NCBI RefSeq assembly: GCF_000496075.1
Contig: NZ_AWXZ01000039.1
Span: forward strand, 310,001-374,000
Origin: Lutibaculum baratangense AMV1
Lineage (GTDB): Bacteria > Pseudomonadota > Alphaproteobacteria > Rhizobiales > Tepidamorphaceae
Length of the DNA stretch: 64,000 bases
Direction of reading: 5' to 3'
Every line of letters starts with the position of its first letter. Position 1 is the first letter of the stretch. Below, piece after piece: positions 26,527 through 35,556 of this stretch. Under the pieces are notes generated by a model, which searched no databases, was not told the DNA's origin, and was given only the letters and a program-made list of their open reading frames with translations. A program made the position numbers and the translations under genes.

Positions 26527-27648
26527 ATGTCTTCCCAAACACCTTCCCTCGACTACGTTCCCATGTCGCGCGCGGAACGGGCGCGGCCAGCCGTCCGGGC
26601 GTGGCTTCTCGTCGTGGCCCTCTTCGTCCTCGCGATGGTGGTGGTCGGTGGGGCCACGCGACTGACCGAATCCGGCCTCTCGATCACCGAGTGGAACGTC
26701 GTCACCGGAGCGCTGCCGCCGCTCAGCGAGGAGGCATGGGAAGAGGAGCTCGAGAAGTACCGGCAGATCCCGCAGTACCAGGAGATCAACCGGGGGATGT
26801 CGATGGAGGACTTCCAGTTCATCTACTACTGGGAGTGGGGCCACCGGCTGCTCGGACGGATCATCGGCTTCCTGTTCCTGATCCCGTTCCTGTTCTTCCT
26901 GTTCACGGGCCGGCTCGAGCGGCGCCTGGTCTGGCCGCTGACGGGACTGTTCGTGCTCGGGGGGCTCCAGGGCGCGCTCGGCTGGTACATGGTGATGAGC
27001 GGGCTCGTCGAGCGGGTCTCGGTCAGCCAGTACCGGCTGGCCGCTCATCTCGGGCTCGCGGCGGCGATCTTCGCCCTGCTGATCTGGGTCGCGCAGGGGC
27101 TTCGCAATTCGTATCCCGAGCGGGTGAGCGGCGGGCGCATCCGCGCCACCGCCTGGGTCATCGTCGGGCTGGTGCTCCTGCAGGTCCTCGTCGGCGGGCT
27201 CGTCGCAGGCCTCGACGCGGGCTTCGTCTACCAGACCTGGCCGCTGATGGACGGCAGCTTCGCGCCCGACGGCCTCATGTTCCACGATCCGTGGTGGATC
27301 AATTTCTTCGAGAACATCGGCACGGTGCAGTTCGAGCACCGCATGGTGGGCTATCTCATCCTCGCCGTAGCCCTTCTACATCTCCTCGACGCCTATCGCA
27401 GCGATGTCGAGCGGAGCGTCCGCCGGCGCGCGCATGCGATCGCCGGCATGGTGTTCGTGCAGATCGCGCTGGGCGTCGCGACGCTGCTGACCGGCGTCAA
27501 TCTGTGGATCGCGCTCCTGCATCAGGCCGGCGCGATCGTCGTGCTCTTCCTGGCCGTCACGCACGCCCGCGACCTGCATGACGCCGTGCGCGAGCAGCGA
27601 GCCGTTCGCGCGGTCTCCTCGCGTCGCATCGTCGCCGGAACCCACTGA
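26527..27648 (+). CDS. ctaA: Heme A synthase (COX15/CtaA)
   Basis: This integral membrane enzyme converts heme O to heme A for aa3-type cytochrome oxidase. The 373-residue protein has about eight helices and the conserved histidines: WEWGHRLLGR, RLAAHLGLAA, FEHRMVGY and LLHQAGAIV. VVVGGATRLTESGLSITEW is the diagnostic first-helix segment. This is the alphaproteobacterial/mitochondrial type 2 form. The ATG at 26527 begins a short hydrophilic N-terminus. DUF2842 lies upstream on the other strand with 213 bp between. Confidence 0.96.
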   Translation: MSSQTPSLDYVPMSRAERARPAVRAWLLVVALFVLAMVVVGGATRLTESGLSITEWNVVTGALPPLSEEAWEEELEKYRQIPQYQEINRGMSMEDFQFIYYWEWGHRLLGRIIGFLFLIPFLFFLFTGRLERRLVWPLTGLFVLGGLQGALGWYMVMSGLVERVSVSQYRLAAHLGLAAAIFALLIWVAQGLRNSYPERVSGGRIRATAWVIVGLVLLQVLVGGLVAGLDAGFVYQTWPLMDGSFAPDGLMFHDPWWINFFENIGTVQFEHRMVGYLILAVALLHLLDAYRSDVERSVRRRAHAIAGMVFVQIALGVATLLTGVNLWIALLHQAGAIVVLFLAVTHARDLHDAVREQRAVRAVSSRRIVAGTH

Positions 27649-27688
27649 ACCGCGAGCGGGGCGGTGGCTGCCGCCCCGCGCCGCGGCC

Positions 27689-28975
27689 TCAGATCTGGGC
27701 CAGGGCCTGATCGAGATCGGCGATGATGTCGTCGAGATCCTCGATGCCGACGGACAGGCGCACGACCTCCGGTCCCGCGCCGGCGGCCGTCTTCTGCTCG
27801 TCGGTCAGCTGCCGGTGCGTCGTCGAGGCGGGGTGGATCACGAGGCTTCGGGTGTCGCCGATATTGGCGAGATGCGAGAACATCGTGAGGCTCGAGACGA
27901 GCTTGACGCCCGCGTCGTAGCCGCCTTTCACGCCGAAGGTGAAGACGGCGCCCGCGCCCTTCGGCGTGTATCGCTGGGCGAGGCCGTGGCTCGAGTCGCC
28001 AGGCAGGCCCGCATAGTTCACCCACTCGACCTTCTCATGGCGCGACAGGTGCTCGGCGACCGCCTTCGCATTGTCCGAATGACGCTGCATGCGCAGCGAT
28101 AGCGTCTCGGTGCCGGTCAGGATGAGGAAGGCGTTGAACGGGGAGAGGGCGGGCCCGAGGTCGCGCAGGCCGAGGACGCGGCAGGCGATCGCGAAGGCGA
28201 AATTGCCGAAGGTCTCGTGCAGCACCATCCCCTGGTAGGACGGGCAAGGGGCCGAAAGGCTCGGGTAGCGATCGTCCTGCGACCAGTCGAACGAGCCGCC
28301 GTCGACGATGAGGCCGCCGATCGAGTTGCCGTGGCCGCCGAGGAACTTCGTGAGCGAGTGCACCACGATGTCGGCGCCGTGCTCGATGGGCCGGCAGAGA
28401 TATGGCGTGGCGAGCGTGTTGTCGACGATCAGCGGCACCTTCGCCTTCTTCGCGATCGCGGAGACGGCGGCGATGTCGGTGACGATGCCGCCGGGATTCG
28501 CGATCGACTCGATGAAGATCGCCTTCGTCTCCGGCGACAGGGCCTTCTCGAAGCTCGAGGGGTCGGTGGCGTCGGCCCAGACGACGTTCCAGCCGAACTT
28601 CTTGAAGGCGTGGTTGAACTGGTTGATCGAGCCGCCGTAGAGCTGGCCCGCGGCCACGAACTCGTCGCCCGGCTCGAGCAGCGTGTGCATCACGATGAGC
28701 TGTGCGGCGTGTCCCGACGCCACGGCGAGCGCCGCCGTGCCCCCCTCGAGCGCCGCGACGCGCTCCTCGAGGACGGCGCAGGTCGGGTTGCCGATCCGGG
28801 TGTAGATGTTGCCGAAGGCCTGCAGCCCGAACAGCGATGCCGCATGGTCGACATCCTCGAAGACGAAGGACGTCGTCTGGTAGATCGGCGTCGCGCGGGC
28901 GCCCGTCGCCGGGTCGGGTCGCGCGCCGGCATGGATGGAAAGGGTATTGAAGCCCGGAGTCTTCTCGTTGCTCAA
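27689..28975 (-). CDS. metY: O-acetylhomoserine aminocarboxypropyltransferase / sulfhydrylase
   Basis: This PLP enzyme makes homocysteine (or methionine) from O-acetylhomoserine and sulfide or methanethiol. The 428-residue length and the segments [32 protein letters not shown] and [16 protein letters not shown] mark the MetY branch of the Cys/Met metabolism family. K210 in LTKF is the PLP lysine. The start is a TTG at 28975 with a strong Shine-Dalgarno (GGGAGG about 6 nt upstream); the open frame upstream is not family-like. The CoA-binding protein gene ends 64 bp upstream on the same strand. Confidence 0.93.
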   Translation of the reverse strand: MSNEKTPGFNTLSIHAGARPDPATGARATPIYQTTSFVFEDVDHAASLFGLQAFGNIYTRIGNPTCAVLEERVAALEGGTAALAVASGHAAQLIVMHTLLEPGDEFVAAGQLYGGSINQFNHAFKKFGWNVVWADATDPSSFEKALSPETKAIFIESIANPGGIVTDIAAVSAIAKKAKVPLIVDNTLATPYLCRPIEHGADIVVHSLTKFLGGHGNSIGGLIVDGGSFDWSQDDRYPSLSAPCPSYQGMVLHETFGNFAFAIACRVLGLRDLGPALSPFNAFLILTGTETLSLRMQRHSDNAKAVAEHLSRHEKVEWVNYAGLPGDSSHGLAQRYTPKGAGAVFTFGVKGGYDAGVKLVSSLTMFSHLANIGDTRSLVIHPASTTHRQLTDEQKTAAGAGPEVVRLSVGIEDLDDIIADLDQALAQI

Positions 28976-29039
28976 GCCTGCCTCCCGTCTGTTCTGGCGT
29001 TGATGCCAGTGGTGTTCATGCCGTTTCGCGGCGCTTCGC

Positions 29040-29582
29040 TCAAGCGGAGGGCCCGCCGCGCCCCGTTCTGAGCGACAGGCGCTGGATCCCGCGCCCGGAA
29101 AGTGACGGGCGCCGGGCATCGATCGTCCGGCTGTTGACGCCCTGCCAGCCGATCTCGCCCGACAGGCGGCCGTATTCGATCTTGGGGCAGCGGTCCATGA
29201 CGACCTTCAGGCCCGCGGCTTCCGCCCGGGCCGCCGCCTCGTCGTTTCGCACGCCGAGCTGCATCCAGATCACCTTCGGCAGGGGCGTCAGGGCGAGGGC
29301 CTCGTCGACGATCCCGCCGGCGGCCGACGAGGCGCGGAAGATGTCGACCATGTCGACCGGCTCCGGAATGTCGCTCAGGCGGGCGAACGTCGCGCAGCCC
29401 GCGATCTCCCTGCCGGCGTGGCCGGGATTCACGGGAAAGCACTTGAACCCCTTCTCCGCGAGGTACTTCGTCACGAAGAAGCTCGGGCGCACTTCCCTCG
29501 GGCTCGCCCCGACGATCGCGATCGTCCGCACGCCCGACAGGATGCCGGAGATGTAGTCGTCGCCGTAACGGTCGTGGTTCAT
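29040..29582 (-). CDS. CoA-binding domain protein (YccU-like)
   Basis: This 180-residue protein has a single Rossmann-like CoA-binding domain: TIAIVGASPREVRPSFFVTK, VNPGHAGREI and PKVIWMQLGVRND. It lacks the catalytic domains of succinyl-CoA synthetase. Family members such as E. coli YccU bind CoA but have no established reaction. The ATG at 29582 overlaps the stop of the enoyl-CoA hydratase gene by 4 bp, so the two are coupled. The C-terminal extension after residue 145 is arginine-rich and probably disordered. Confidence 0.9.
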   Translation of the reverse strand: MNHDRYGDDYISGILSGVRTIAIVGASPREVRPSFFVTKYLAEKGFKCFPVNPGHAGREIAGCATFARLSDIPEPVDMVDIFRASSAAGGIVDEALALTPLPKVIWMQLGVRNDEAAARAEAAGLKVVMDRCPKIEYGRLSGEIGWQGVNSRTIDARRPSLSGRGIQRLSLRTGRGGPSA

Positions 29583-30412
29583 TCGCCCGTCCACCGTGCC
29601 TCGCGCTTCTCGATGAACGCGCCGATGCCTTCCTCCGCGTCGCGCGCCAGCATGTTCTCCGTCATCACCCGCGCGGTGTGGCGGTAGGCTTCCGAGAGCG
29701 GCATCTCGAGCTGCTCGTAGAACGCCTCCTTGCCGATCCTGAGGACGAGCGGCGACTTCGCGGCGACCTGCCGGGCGAGATCGGTCGCCGCCGCGAGTGC
29801 GGTGCCGGAGGGCACGACGCGGTTGACGAGCCCCAGGCGCTCCGCCTTCTCCGCCCCGACCATCTCACCCGTCAGAAGCATCTCCATCGCGTGCTTGCGC
29901 GGCACGTTGCGCGTCAGCGCCACCATCGGCGTGGAGCAGAAGAGGCCGATATTCACGCCGGGCGTCGCGAAGCGCGCCTGGTCGCCGGCGACGGCCATGT
30001 CGCAGCTCGCGACGAGCTGGCACCCGGCGGCCGTGGCGATGCCGTCGACGGCCGCGATGACCGGCTGGCGCAGGTGGACGATCTGCTGCATCACGTTGGA
30101 GCATTTCGTGAACAGGCGCTCGAAGGCGGCGCGGCCGCGGTCGAGGCTGTTGCGCGCCTCGTTCATCTCGCGCAGGTCGTGGCCGGCGCAGAAGGCCGGC
30201 GGCGCACCCGCCAGCACCACGACGCTCACGTCGCGGTGGGCCTCCACCCGCAGGAGCGCGTGCGACAGCGCGTCGAGGAGGTCCTCCGACAGGGCATTGC
30301 GCGCCTTCGGGCGGTTGAGGGTCAGCGTCGCGATGCCGCCGTCGCGCTCGACGAGCAGCACCTCGCTCTCCGCGCCGGCGGCCTGACGTGGCTCAATATC
30401 ATCGATGCTCAT
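29579..30412 (-). CDS. Enoyl-CoA hydratase/isomerase family protein
   Basis: This 277-residue crotonase-fold protein shows the oxyanion-hole segments PPAFCAGHDLREM and SCDMAVAGDQARFATPGVNIGLF. The region after NIGLF (CSTPMVALTRNVPRK) lacks the usual glutamates of a true hydratase and resembles the ECHDC3-type subgroup, so the reaction is uncertain. A downstream helix AMEMLLTGEMVGAEKAERLG is typical of the family. The ATG at 30412 is preceded in frame by a GTG at 30418. It is translationally coupled to the CoA-binding protein gene and divergent from a thioesterase gene, which suggests acyl-CoA housekeeping. Confidence 0.9.
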   Translation of the reverse strand: MSIDDIEPRQAAGAESEVLLVERDGGIATLTLNRPKARNALSEDLLDALSHALLRVEAHRDVSVVVLAGAPPAFCAGHDLREMNEARNSLDRGRAAFERLFTKCSNVMQQIVHLRQPVIAAVDGIATAAGCQLVASCDMAVAGDQARFATPGVNIGLFCSTPMVALTRNVPRKHAMEMLLTGEMVGAEKAERLGLVNRVVPSGTALAAATDLARQVAAKSPLVLRIGKEAFYEQLEMPLSEAYRHTARVMTENMLARDAEEGIGAFIEKREARWTGE

Positions 30413-30517
30413 GGGCACTGTCGCTTCGTTGCGTCGATTTCTCGGTTCCGGCGCTTGCGGCTTCGGCCCCGTCGCGGCCTATGCTTGTCGCCCACCGGAA
30501 CGGGGAGGGAGTCTAGG

Positions 30518-30964
30518 ATGGACGGCGAGGCGGCGCCACCGCGAATGAGCGCGGCGGAGATCGAGCGATTCCTCGAGACCGAGTTCCCGCAGATGCACGA
30601 GGGCGGAAGGAGCGTGTCGATCGAATCCGTCCGCCGCATGGGGGCGGTCCTGCGGATGGCGTATCACGAGCGCCATCTTCGCCCGGGCGGCACGGTCTCC
30701 GGCCCCGCGATGATGGCGCTCGCCGACTACGCGATGTATGTCGCGGTGCTGGCGCAGCTCGGCCCGGTGGCCCTGGCTGTGACGACGAACCTCTCGATCA
30801 ACTTCCTGAGGCGGCCGGCCCGGCGCGACATGCTGGCCGACTGCACCATCATGAAGCTCGGCCGCAGGCTCGCGGTCGGCGAGGTCGCTCTGCGGTCCGA
30901 GGGCGAGGAGGATCTCGCCGCCCACGTCGTCACCACATACTCGCTCCCAGGTGCGGTAAAATAA
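30518..30964 (+). CDS. PaaI-type hotdog thioesterase
   Basis: This 148-residue single hotdog-fold protein likely hydrolyses acyl-CoA thioesters. It has the fold's core pattern: LRPGGTVSGPAMMALADYAM at the central helix, then a strand LAVTTNLSINFLRRPARRD. The HPGG-like motif with the catalytic Asp/Asn environment is recognisable in GGTVSG...ADYAM. The ATG at 30518 has GGGAGGGA upstream. It is divergent from the enoyl-CoA hydratase gene by 105 bp and ends 190 bp before rplM. Confidence 0.88.
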   Translation: MDGEAAPPRMSAAEIERFLETEFPQMHEGGRSVSIESVRRMGAVLRMAYHERHLRPGGTVSGPAMMALADYAMYVAVLAQLGPVALAVTTNLSINFLRRPARRDMLADCTIMKLGRRLAVGEVALRSEGEEDLAAHVVTTYSLPGAVK

Positions 30965-31027
30965 TACCACATTGCCAACTTCACTGAATTCATTGAGGTT
31001 TTTCCGGCGGCCGGTCCATCTTCGCCC

Positions 31028-31056
31028 TTGACGTGGACATGGGGGCAAAGTAGATA
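31028..31056 (+). promoter_or_regulatory. Sigma-70-type promoter of rplM-rpsI
   Basis: TTGACG (31028-31033), an exact 17-bp spacer and TAGATA (31051-31056) form the best housekeeping promoter in the window. Transcription would begin near 31063, leaving a leader of about 90 nt before rplM. The leader is large enough for autoregulation by L13, as known in E. coli, but no specific structure is claimed. Confidence 0.75.
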
Positions 31057-31154
31057 CCGCAGCCAAGGTTCGCTGCCGCCCGACGCGGCGCGAAGGACGT
31101 ATTCGCGGCGATCCGCTTGTCGGATCCCGGGCATCCATTCCGACAGGTGAAGCA

Positions 31155-31619
31155 ATGAAGACCTTTTCGGCGAAAGCGGCCGACATCGAGAAGCAGTGGG
31201 TGCTGATCGATGCCGAAGGGCTGGTCGTCGGCCGGCTCGCGGCGTTGATCGCCACGCGCCTGCGCGGCAAGCACAAGGCTATTTTCACGCCGCATGTCGA
31301 CTGCGGCGACAACGTGATCGTGGTGAATGCGGACAAGGTGGTTCTCACGGGCCGCAAGCGCGAGAACAAGAGCTACTTCTGGCACACCGGCCATCCCGGC
31401 GGCATCAAGGAGCGCAAGGCGCACCAGATCCTCGACGGCCGTTTCCCCCAGCGCGTGGTCGAGAAGGCGGTCGAGCGCATGCTGCCGCGCGGCCCGCTCG
31501 GCCGCCAGCAGATGAAGAATCTCCGCGTCTATGGCGGCGCGGACCATCCGCATGAGGCGCAGCAGCCGCAGAAGATCGATGTGGCCGCGCTCAGCAAGAA
31601 GAACGTGAGGGTCCTCTGA
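31155..31619 (+). CDS. rplM: 50S ribosomal protein L13
   Basis: L13 is a 154-residue large-subunit protein that binds 23S rRNA early in assembly. The N-terminus [20 protein letters not shown], the central [20 protein letters not shown] and [18 protein letters not shown] are diagnostic. It begins with ATG 31155 after a GACAGGTGA region and overlaps rpsI by one base (TGATG). This is the usual rplM-rpsI operon. Confidence 0.98.
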   Translation: MKTFSAKAADIEKQWVLIDAEGLVVGRLAALIATRLRGKHKAIFTPHVDCGDNVIVVNADKVVLTGRKRENKSYFWHTGHPGGIKERKAHQILDGRFPQRVVEKAVERMLPRGPLGRQQMKNLRVYGGADHPHEAQQPQKIDVAALSKKNVRVL

Positions 31620-32110
31620 TGGCCGAGCAGGAAATCCAGTCCTTCGAGCAGCTGGGCCAGGCGATGGGCAACGCGCCCGTCTCCGAGAACGAGGCCCCGA
31701 TCTACGAGCAGAAGCTCGACAAGCAGGGCCGCGCCTACGCGACGGGCCGCCGGAAGAACGCGATCGCCCGCGTGTGGGTGAAGCCGGGCGCCGGCCGCAT
31801 CATCGTGAACGGCAAGGACTACAAGGAGTACTTCGCGCGGCCGGTGCTGCAGATGGTGCTCCAGCAGCCGCTCGAGCTCGTCCAGCGCTCCGGCCAGTAC
31901 GACGTGATGTGCACGGTCACCGGCGGCGGCCTCTCCGGCCAGGCGGGTGCGGTGCGTCACGGCCTGTCGCAGGCGCTCACCCGCTACGAGCCCGAGCTGC
32001 GCTCGCCGCTCAAGAAGGGTGGCTTCCTCACGCGTGACCCGCGCACCGTGGAGCGCAAGAAGTACGGCCGCGCGAAGGCGCGCCGCAGCTTCCAGTTCTC
32101 GAAGCGCTGA
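31619..32110 (+). CDS. rpsI: 30S ribosomal protein S9
   Basis: S9 is a 163-residue small-subunit protein whose C-terminal tail reaches the P-site tRNA. It has an N-terminal extension of about 35 residues typical of alphaproteobacteria, then [39 protein letters not shown] and the basic tail ending [12 protein letters not shown]-like (here [12 protein letters not shown]). It is coupled to rplM by a one-base overlap and is followed by an intrinsic terminator. Confidence 0.98.
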   Translation: MAEQEIQSFEQLGQAMGNAPVSENEAPIYEQKLDKQGRAYATGRRKNAIARVWVKPGAGRIIVNGKDYKEYFARPVLQMVLQQPLELVQRSGQYDVMCTVTGGGLSGQAGAVRHGLSQALTRYEPELRSPLKKGGFLTRDPRTVERKKYGRAKARRSFQFSKR

Positions 32111-32150
32111 TCCCGCGCCCGGATCGGCGGGCACACGACGACGACACTGG

Positions 32151-32175
32151 AAAGGGCGCCTCGGGCGCCCTTTTT
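32151..32175 (+). terminator. Intrinsic terminator of rplM-rpsI
   Basis: A 10-bp stem AAAGGGCGCC (32151-32160) and GGCGCCCTTT (32164-32173) closes a 3-nt loop and runs into TTTTT. It separates the ribosomal protein operon from argC. Confidence 0.9.
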
Positions 32176-32216
32176 CATTCCATCCTGCACTCAGTGAAAA
32201 CGAACGGAGACGGAAG

Positions 32217-33248
32217 ATGGCGGACAAGACCCGCATCGCGATCCTCGGGGCCTCGGGCTACACGGGCGCAGAGCTCGTGCGACTGCTCGCCCGCCATCCG
32301 CACGTCGAGATCGTCGCGCTGACCGCCGACCGGAAGGCCGGGGAGCAGATGTCGGACGTGTTCCCGCATCTCGTCATGCTCGATCTGCCGACCCTCACGT
32401 CGATCGACCAGGTCGACTGGTCGGGCGTCGACGTGGTCTTCTGCGCTCTGCCGCACGCGACGACCCAGGTGGTGCTGGCCGGCTTGCCGGCGCACATCAA
32501 GATCGTCGACCTGTCGGCCGACTTCCGGCTGCGCGACCCCTCGGCCTACGAGAAGTGGTACGGCCATCCGCACCAGGCGATCGAGCTCCAGAAGGAGGCG
32601 GTCTACGGCCTGCCGGAGTTCTACCGCGCCGACATCGCGAAGGCCCGGCTCGTGGCGAACACCGGCTGCTACGTCGCGGCCTCGATCATTCCGCTCGTGC
32701 CGCTCCTGAAGGCGGGCGTAGTCGAGCCCGATCCGATCGTGATCGACGCTGCGTCCGGCGTGACGGGGGCGGGGCGCGGCGCCAAGGAGGCGAACCTCTT
32801 CGCCGAGGTGTCCGAGGGCTTCCACGCCTACGGCGTCGGCGGCCACCGGCACTCGGCCGAGATCGACCAGGAACTGACCGTCGCGGCCGGCCGCGAGGTG
32901 ATGCCGAGCTTCACGCCGCATCTCCTGCCGCAGAACCGCGGCATCCTCGCGACCTGCTACGTCCGCGGGGACGCTGAGGCTGTCCACCGGGCGCTGAAGG
33001 AGGCCTACGCGGGCGAGGCCTTCGTTCACGTTCTCCCGTTCGGCAGGACGCCCGCGACGCGCCACGTCCGCGGATCGAACCACTGCCTGATCGGCGTCGT
33101 CGCGGACCGGCAGCCGGGCCGCGCCATCGTCATCTCCGCGATCGACAACCTCGTCCGGGGGGCGAGCGGGCAGGCGGTGCAGAACATGAACATCATGATG
33201 GGGTGGCCGGAGACGACGGGCCTCGAGCAGCTGCCGCTCTTCCCCTGA
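32217..33248 (+). CDS. argC: N-acetyl-gamma-glutamyl-phosphate reductase
   Basis: ArgC reduces N-acetylglutamyl phosphate to the semialdehyde in arginine synthesis, using NADPH. The 343-residue protein has the N-terminal dinucleotide fold [20 protein letters not shown], the catalytic Cys151 in [10 protein letters not shown] and [15 protein letters not shown], matching the type 1 enzyme. The ATG at 32217 follows GGAGACGGAAG. It stands alone after the rpsI terminator, with a hairpin overlapping its stop. Confidence 0.97.
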   Translation: MADKTRIAILGASGYTGAELVRLLARHPHVEIVALTADRKAGEQMSDVFPHLVMLDLPTLTSIDQVDWSGVDVVFCALPHATTQVVLAGLPAHIKIVDLSADFRLRDPSAYEKWYGHPHQAIELQKEAVYGLPEFYRADIAKARLVANTGCYVAASIIPLVPLLKAGVVEPDPIVIDAASGVTGAGRGAKEANLFAEVSEGFHAYGVGGHRHSAEIDQELTVAAGREVMPSFTPHLLPQNRGILATCYVRGDAEAVHRALKEAYAGEAFVHVLPFGRTPATRHVRGSNHCLIGVVADRQPGRAIVISAIDNLVRGASGQAVQNMNIMMGWPETTGLEQLPLFP

Positions 33249-33291
33249 GACGCGGCGAGACCGCTGGCGATACCGTCGCCGGCCGCGTCTC
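33247..33291 (+). other. Strong nested hairpin overlapping the argC stop
   Basis: Outer 10-bp arms GAGACGCGGC (33247-33256) and GCCGCGTCTC (33282-33291) enclose an inner 5-bp stem GGCGA/TCGCC (33266-33280). There is no T-run after it, so it may be a 3'-end stabiliser or a weak terminator rather than a classical one. Confidence 0.5.
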
Positions 33292-33391
33292 CTCCGGAAC
33301 TTCCCGGCCGTTTCTCCGGTTTTGCATCCGGCGGGTTTGATGGCGAACATGAATCCGCCGGGCAGGGCAGGCAAGAGACAGGAGATACGAA

Positions 33392-33658
33392 ATGGAAGGC
33401 GCAGGCGTGGGCTGGATCGCGGCCATCATCATCGGCGGCATCGCGGGGTGGCTGGCCGAGCAGTTCATGAAGAGCGACATGGGGCTCCTCATGAACATCG
33501 TCCTCGGCATCGTGGGGGCCGCCATCGCGAGCTTCCTGTTCGGGCTGATCGGCATCAATTTCGGCGGGTGGCTCGGCTATCTCATCGCCGGCTTCATCGG
33601 CGCGTGCATCCTCATCGCGATTGCGAGGATGATCCGCGGGAACCGCGCCGTCAGATAG
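33392..33658 (+). CDS. GlsB/YeaQ/YmgE family stress membrane protein
   Basis: This 88-residue protein has three short transmembrane helices rich in glycine, with IIIGGIAGWLAEQFMKSDMG, MNIVLGIVGAAIASFLFGL and GWLGYLIAGFIGACILIAI. This is the transglycosylase-associated-protein pattern (GlsB/YeaQ). Family members are induced by general stress, but their molecular role is not established. The ATG at 33392 has GACAGGAGATACGAA upstream, which is a clear ribosome-binding site. Confidence 0.93.
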   Translation: MEGAGVGWIAAIIIGGIAGWLAEQFMKSDMGLLMNIVLGIVGAAIASFLFGLIGINFGGWLGYLIAGFIGACILIAIARMIRGNRAVR

Positions 33659-33707
33659 GGCGCGCGGCGGGGCGACAGGGCTCGCCCCGCACCGCCTTCC
33701 CTCGTCG

Positions 33708-34550
33708 TCAGAGCCTGAGGATCGCGAGCCCCGCGAGCACCACGAGGATCGACGCGAGGCGCGGCACGCTCAGGCGCTCGCCGAGAAAGACGATCCCGAT
33801 CCCGACCGCGAAGAGCACGCTCGTTTCGCGCAGCGCCGCAACGAGCGCGATCGGCGCCACCGTCATCGCCCAGATGACGATCCAGTAGGCGCCGAGCGAC
33901 AGCATTCCCGCCACGCAACCCGAAAGCCAGCTCAAGCGGAGCGCCGCGATCGCTTCGCCGCGACGCGTCGCGAAGACGTAGATCGCCAGCGGCAACCCGT
34001 CGAGCGCGAACAGCCAGAGCGTGTAGGCGTGCGCGTTGCCGGCAGCGCGCGCGCCGAGACCGTCCGAGACCGAATAGGCGGAGATGAAGAGCGAGGTGAT
34101 GAGCGCGAAGGCGGTGCCCCTCGGCGCCTGGAGCAGCACGCGCCAGCCACGCTCGAAGGTCAGCGCGACGATGCCGCAGCCGAGGAGGACGATGCCGAGC
34201 GTGGCCTGGGGGGAGAGCGTCTCGCCGACGAGGAACACGCCCGCGAGGAGCGTCACCAGCGGCGCCGCGCCGCGGGCGAGCGGATAGACCTTGCCGAGCT
34301 CCCCGTACCTGTAGGCGGTGCCGAGGAACAGGTTGTAGCCGAGATGGAGGAAGACGGAGGCCGACAGCCACGGCCACGCGGCCGCGGGCGGAACCTCGAC
34401 GAAGGGCAGGCCCGCCAGCGCGACGATCCCCGAGGAGCCGGTGAGAAGCGCGAGAGTGACCATGCGGTCGCTCGAGAAGCGGAGGATCGCGTTCCAGCTC
34501 GCGTGTAGTAGGGCGGCCAGGAGGACGGCCGTGGCGACGGTCAGGGACAA
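33708..34550 (-). CDS. EamA/DMT-superfamily transporter
   Basis: This protein of about 280 residues has ten predicted helices in two EamA repeats. The N-terminal repeat has ALLHASWNAILRFSSDRMV and the C-terminal one SVLFAVGIGIVFLGERLSVP, which is the usual EamA ending. Substrates of such drug/metabolite transporters range from amino acids to nucleotides and cannot be told here. No ATG precedes the first helix, so a TTG at 34550 is taken as the start; a shorter start at the internal ATG (SSDRMVTL) would lose the first helix. The start is therefore uncertain. Confidence 0.82.
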   Translation of the reverse strand: MSLTVATAVLLAALLHASWNAILRFSSDRMVTLALLTGSSGIVALAGLPFVEVPPAAAWPWLSASVFLHLGYNLFLGTAYRYGELGKVYPLARGAAPLVTLLAGVFLVGETLSPQATLGIVLLGCGIVALTFERGWRVLLQAPRGTAFALITSLFISAYSVSDGLGARAAGNAHAYTLWLFALDGLPLAIYVFATRRGEAIAALRLSWLSGCVAGMLSLGAYWIVIWAMTVAPIALVAALRETSVLFAVGIGIVFLGERLSVPRLASILVVLAGLAILRL

Positions 34551-34697
34551 GAATGGGCCGTGGCGGGAATCCGGAGGTTCTTCTGTAGCAAGTGCTGGCC
34601 CGCCACGCCATGGGGCTGGAAACCGGACGGGAAGGAACAGCGCGCACCACTCTCCGTTAGCCAGCCACGTCGAGAAACGCGCGAGAGGAGCGATCCC

Positions 34698-35516
34698 ATG
34701 GGCGACACCTTCCACGTGACCCGGGCGGGCGCAGTGGCCCTCGCCTTCATGACGGCCGCCTTGCCGGTTGCCGCGCAGGAGGCGGACGAGACAGAGCTCA
34801 TCGCGCCCGAGGAGGGCCTCATGGGCGTCTCGCCCGACCGTCACGGCGAGGTGGCCGGCGGCGGGGAAGGGACGCCGGACGGCACGCTCGACCGCAGCCC
34901 CGTCGAAAACCAGGAGGCCGACAATCTCGACGCGCGCCTCGAGGCGCAGGAGCTCTTGGATGAAGCCGCCCGGGTGGCGGACGCCTTGCGGCACGACAGC
35001 GACCTGATGCTCCTTCTCGGCCGGGCGCGTGCCGTGTTCATCGTGCCCGAATACGCGAAGGGAGCCCTCTTGGTCGGCGGCTCCTCGGGCGAGGGCGTCA
35101 TGCTGATGAACGAGACGGAGGGCTGGGGCCAGCCCGTGTTCTACGATGTCGGCAGCTTCGAGGTGGGGCCGGCGGTGGGGGCGGCCTCCGGAGCGATCGC
35201 GATGCTGCTGATGACGGAGGATGCGGTCTCGGGCTTCCTGGAGGAGAGCAACTTCTCCCTCGACGCGAACGCGGGGCTGACGCTCGTCGAGTACTCCGCG
35301 GAGGCACAGGGATCCTGGGGGAACGAGGACGTCGTTCTGTGGACCGACATGACGGGGCTGTTCGCGGGCGTCACGCTCGGCCTCTCCGACATCGCCTATG
35401 ACGGGGAGACGACGAACGCCTACTATGGCGGGGAGTTCACGCCGGCCGCCCTCCTCGGCGGCCAGCCCGTCGAAGCGGGCGGAACGGAACGGCTGCGGGA
35501 CGCCCTGCCCGGATGA
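34698..35516 (+). CDS. Secreted SYLF (YSC84-like) lipid-binding domain protein
   Basis: This 272-residue protein has a signal peptide ending near VAAQEADE (about residue 28) and then an acidic, low-complexity stretch of about 60 residues. The SYLF domain spans about residues 85-250 with RAVFIVPEYAKGALLVGGSSGEG, GPAVGAASGAIAMLLMTEDA and WTDMTGLFAGVTLGLSDI. Eukaryotic SYLF proteins bind phosphoinositides; bacterial ones are periplasmic and uncharacterised. The ATG at 34698 has GAGAGGAGCG upstream. It converges on the helicase gene 38 bp later. Confidence 0.9.
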   Translation: MGDTFHVTRAGAVALAFMTAALPVAAQEADETELIAPEEGLMGVSPDRHGEVAGGGEGTPDGTLDRSPVENQEADNLDARLEAQELLDEAARVADALRHDSDLMLLLGRARAVFIVPEYAKGALLVGGSSGEGVMLMNETEGWGQPVFYDVGSFEVGPAVGAASGAIAMLLMTEDAVSGFLEESNFSLDANAGLTLVEYSAEAQGSWGNEDVVLWTDMTGLFAGVTLGLSDIAYDGETTNAYYGGEFTPAALLGGQPVEAGGTERLRDALPG

Positions 35517-35534
35517 GGCAGGGCCATCGACAGG

Positions 35535-35556
35535 GACGGGGCTGTTCGCCCCCGTC
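35535..35556. other. Hairpin between convergent SYLF and helicase genes
   Basis: GACGGGG (35535-35541) and CCCCGTC (35550-35556) form a 7-bp stem with an 8-nt loop that overlaps the helicase stop. No T-run is present on either side, so termination is only suspected. Confidence 0.35.
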
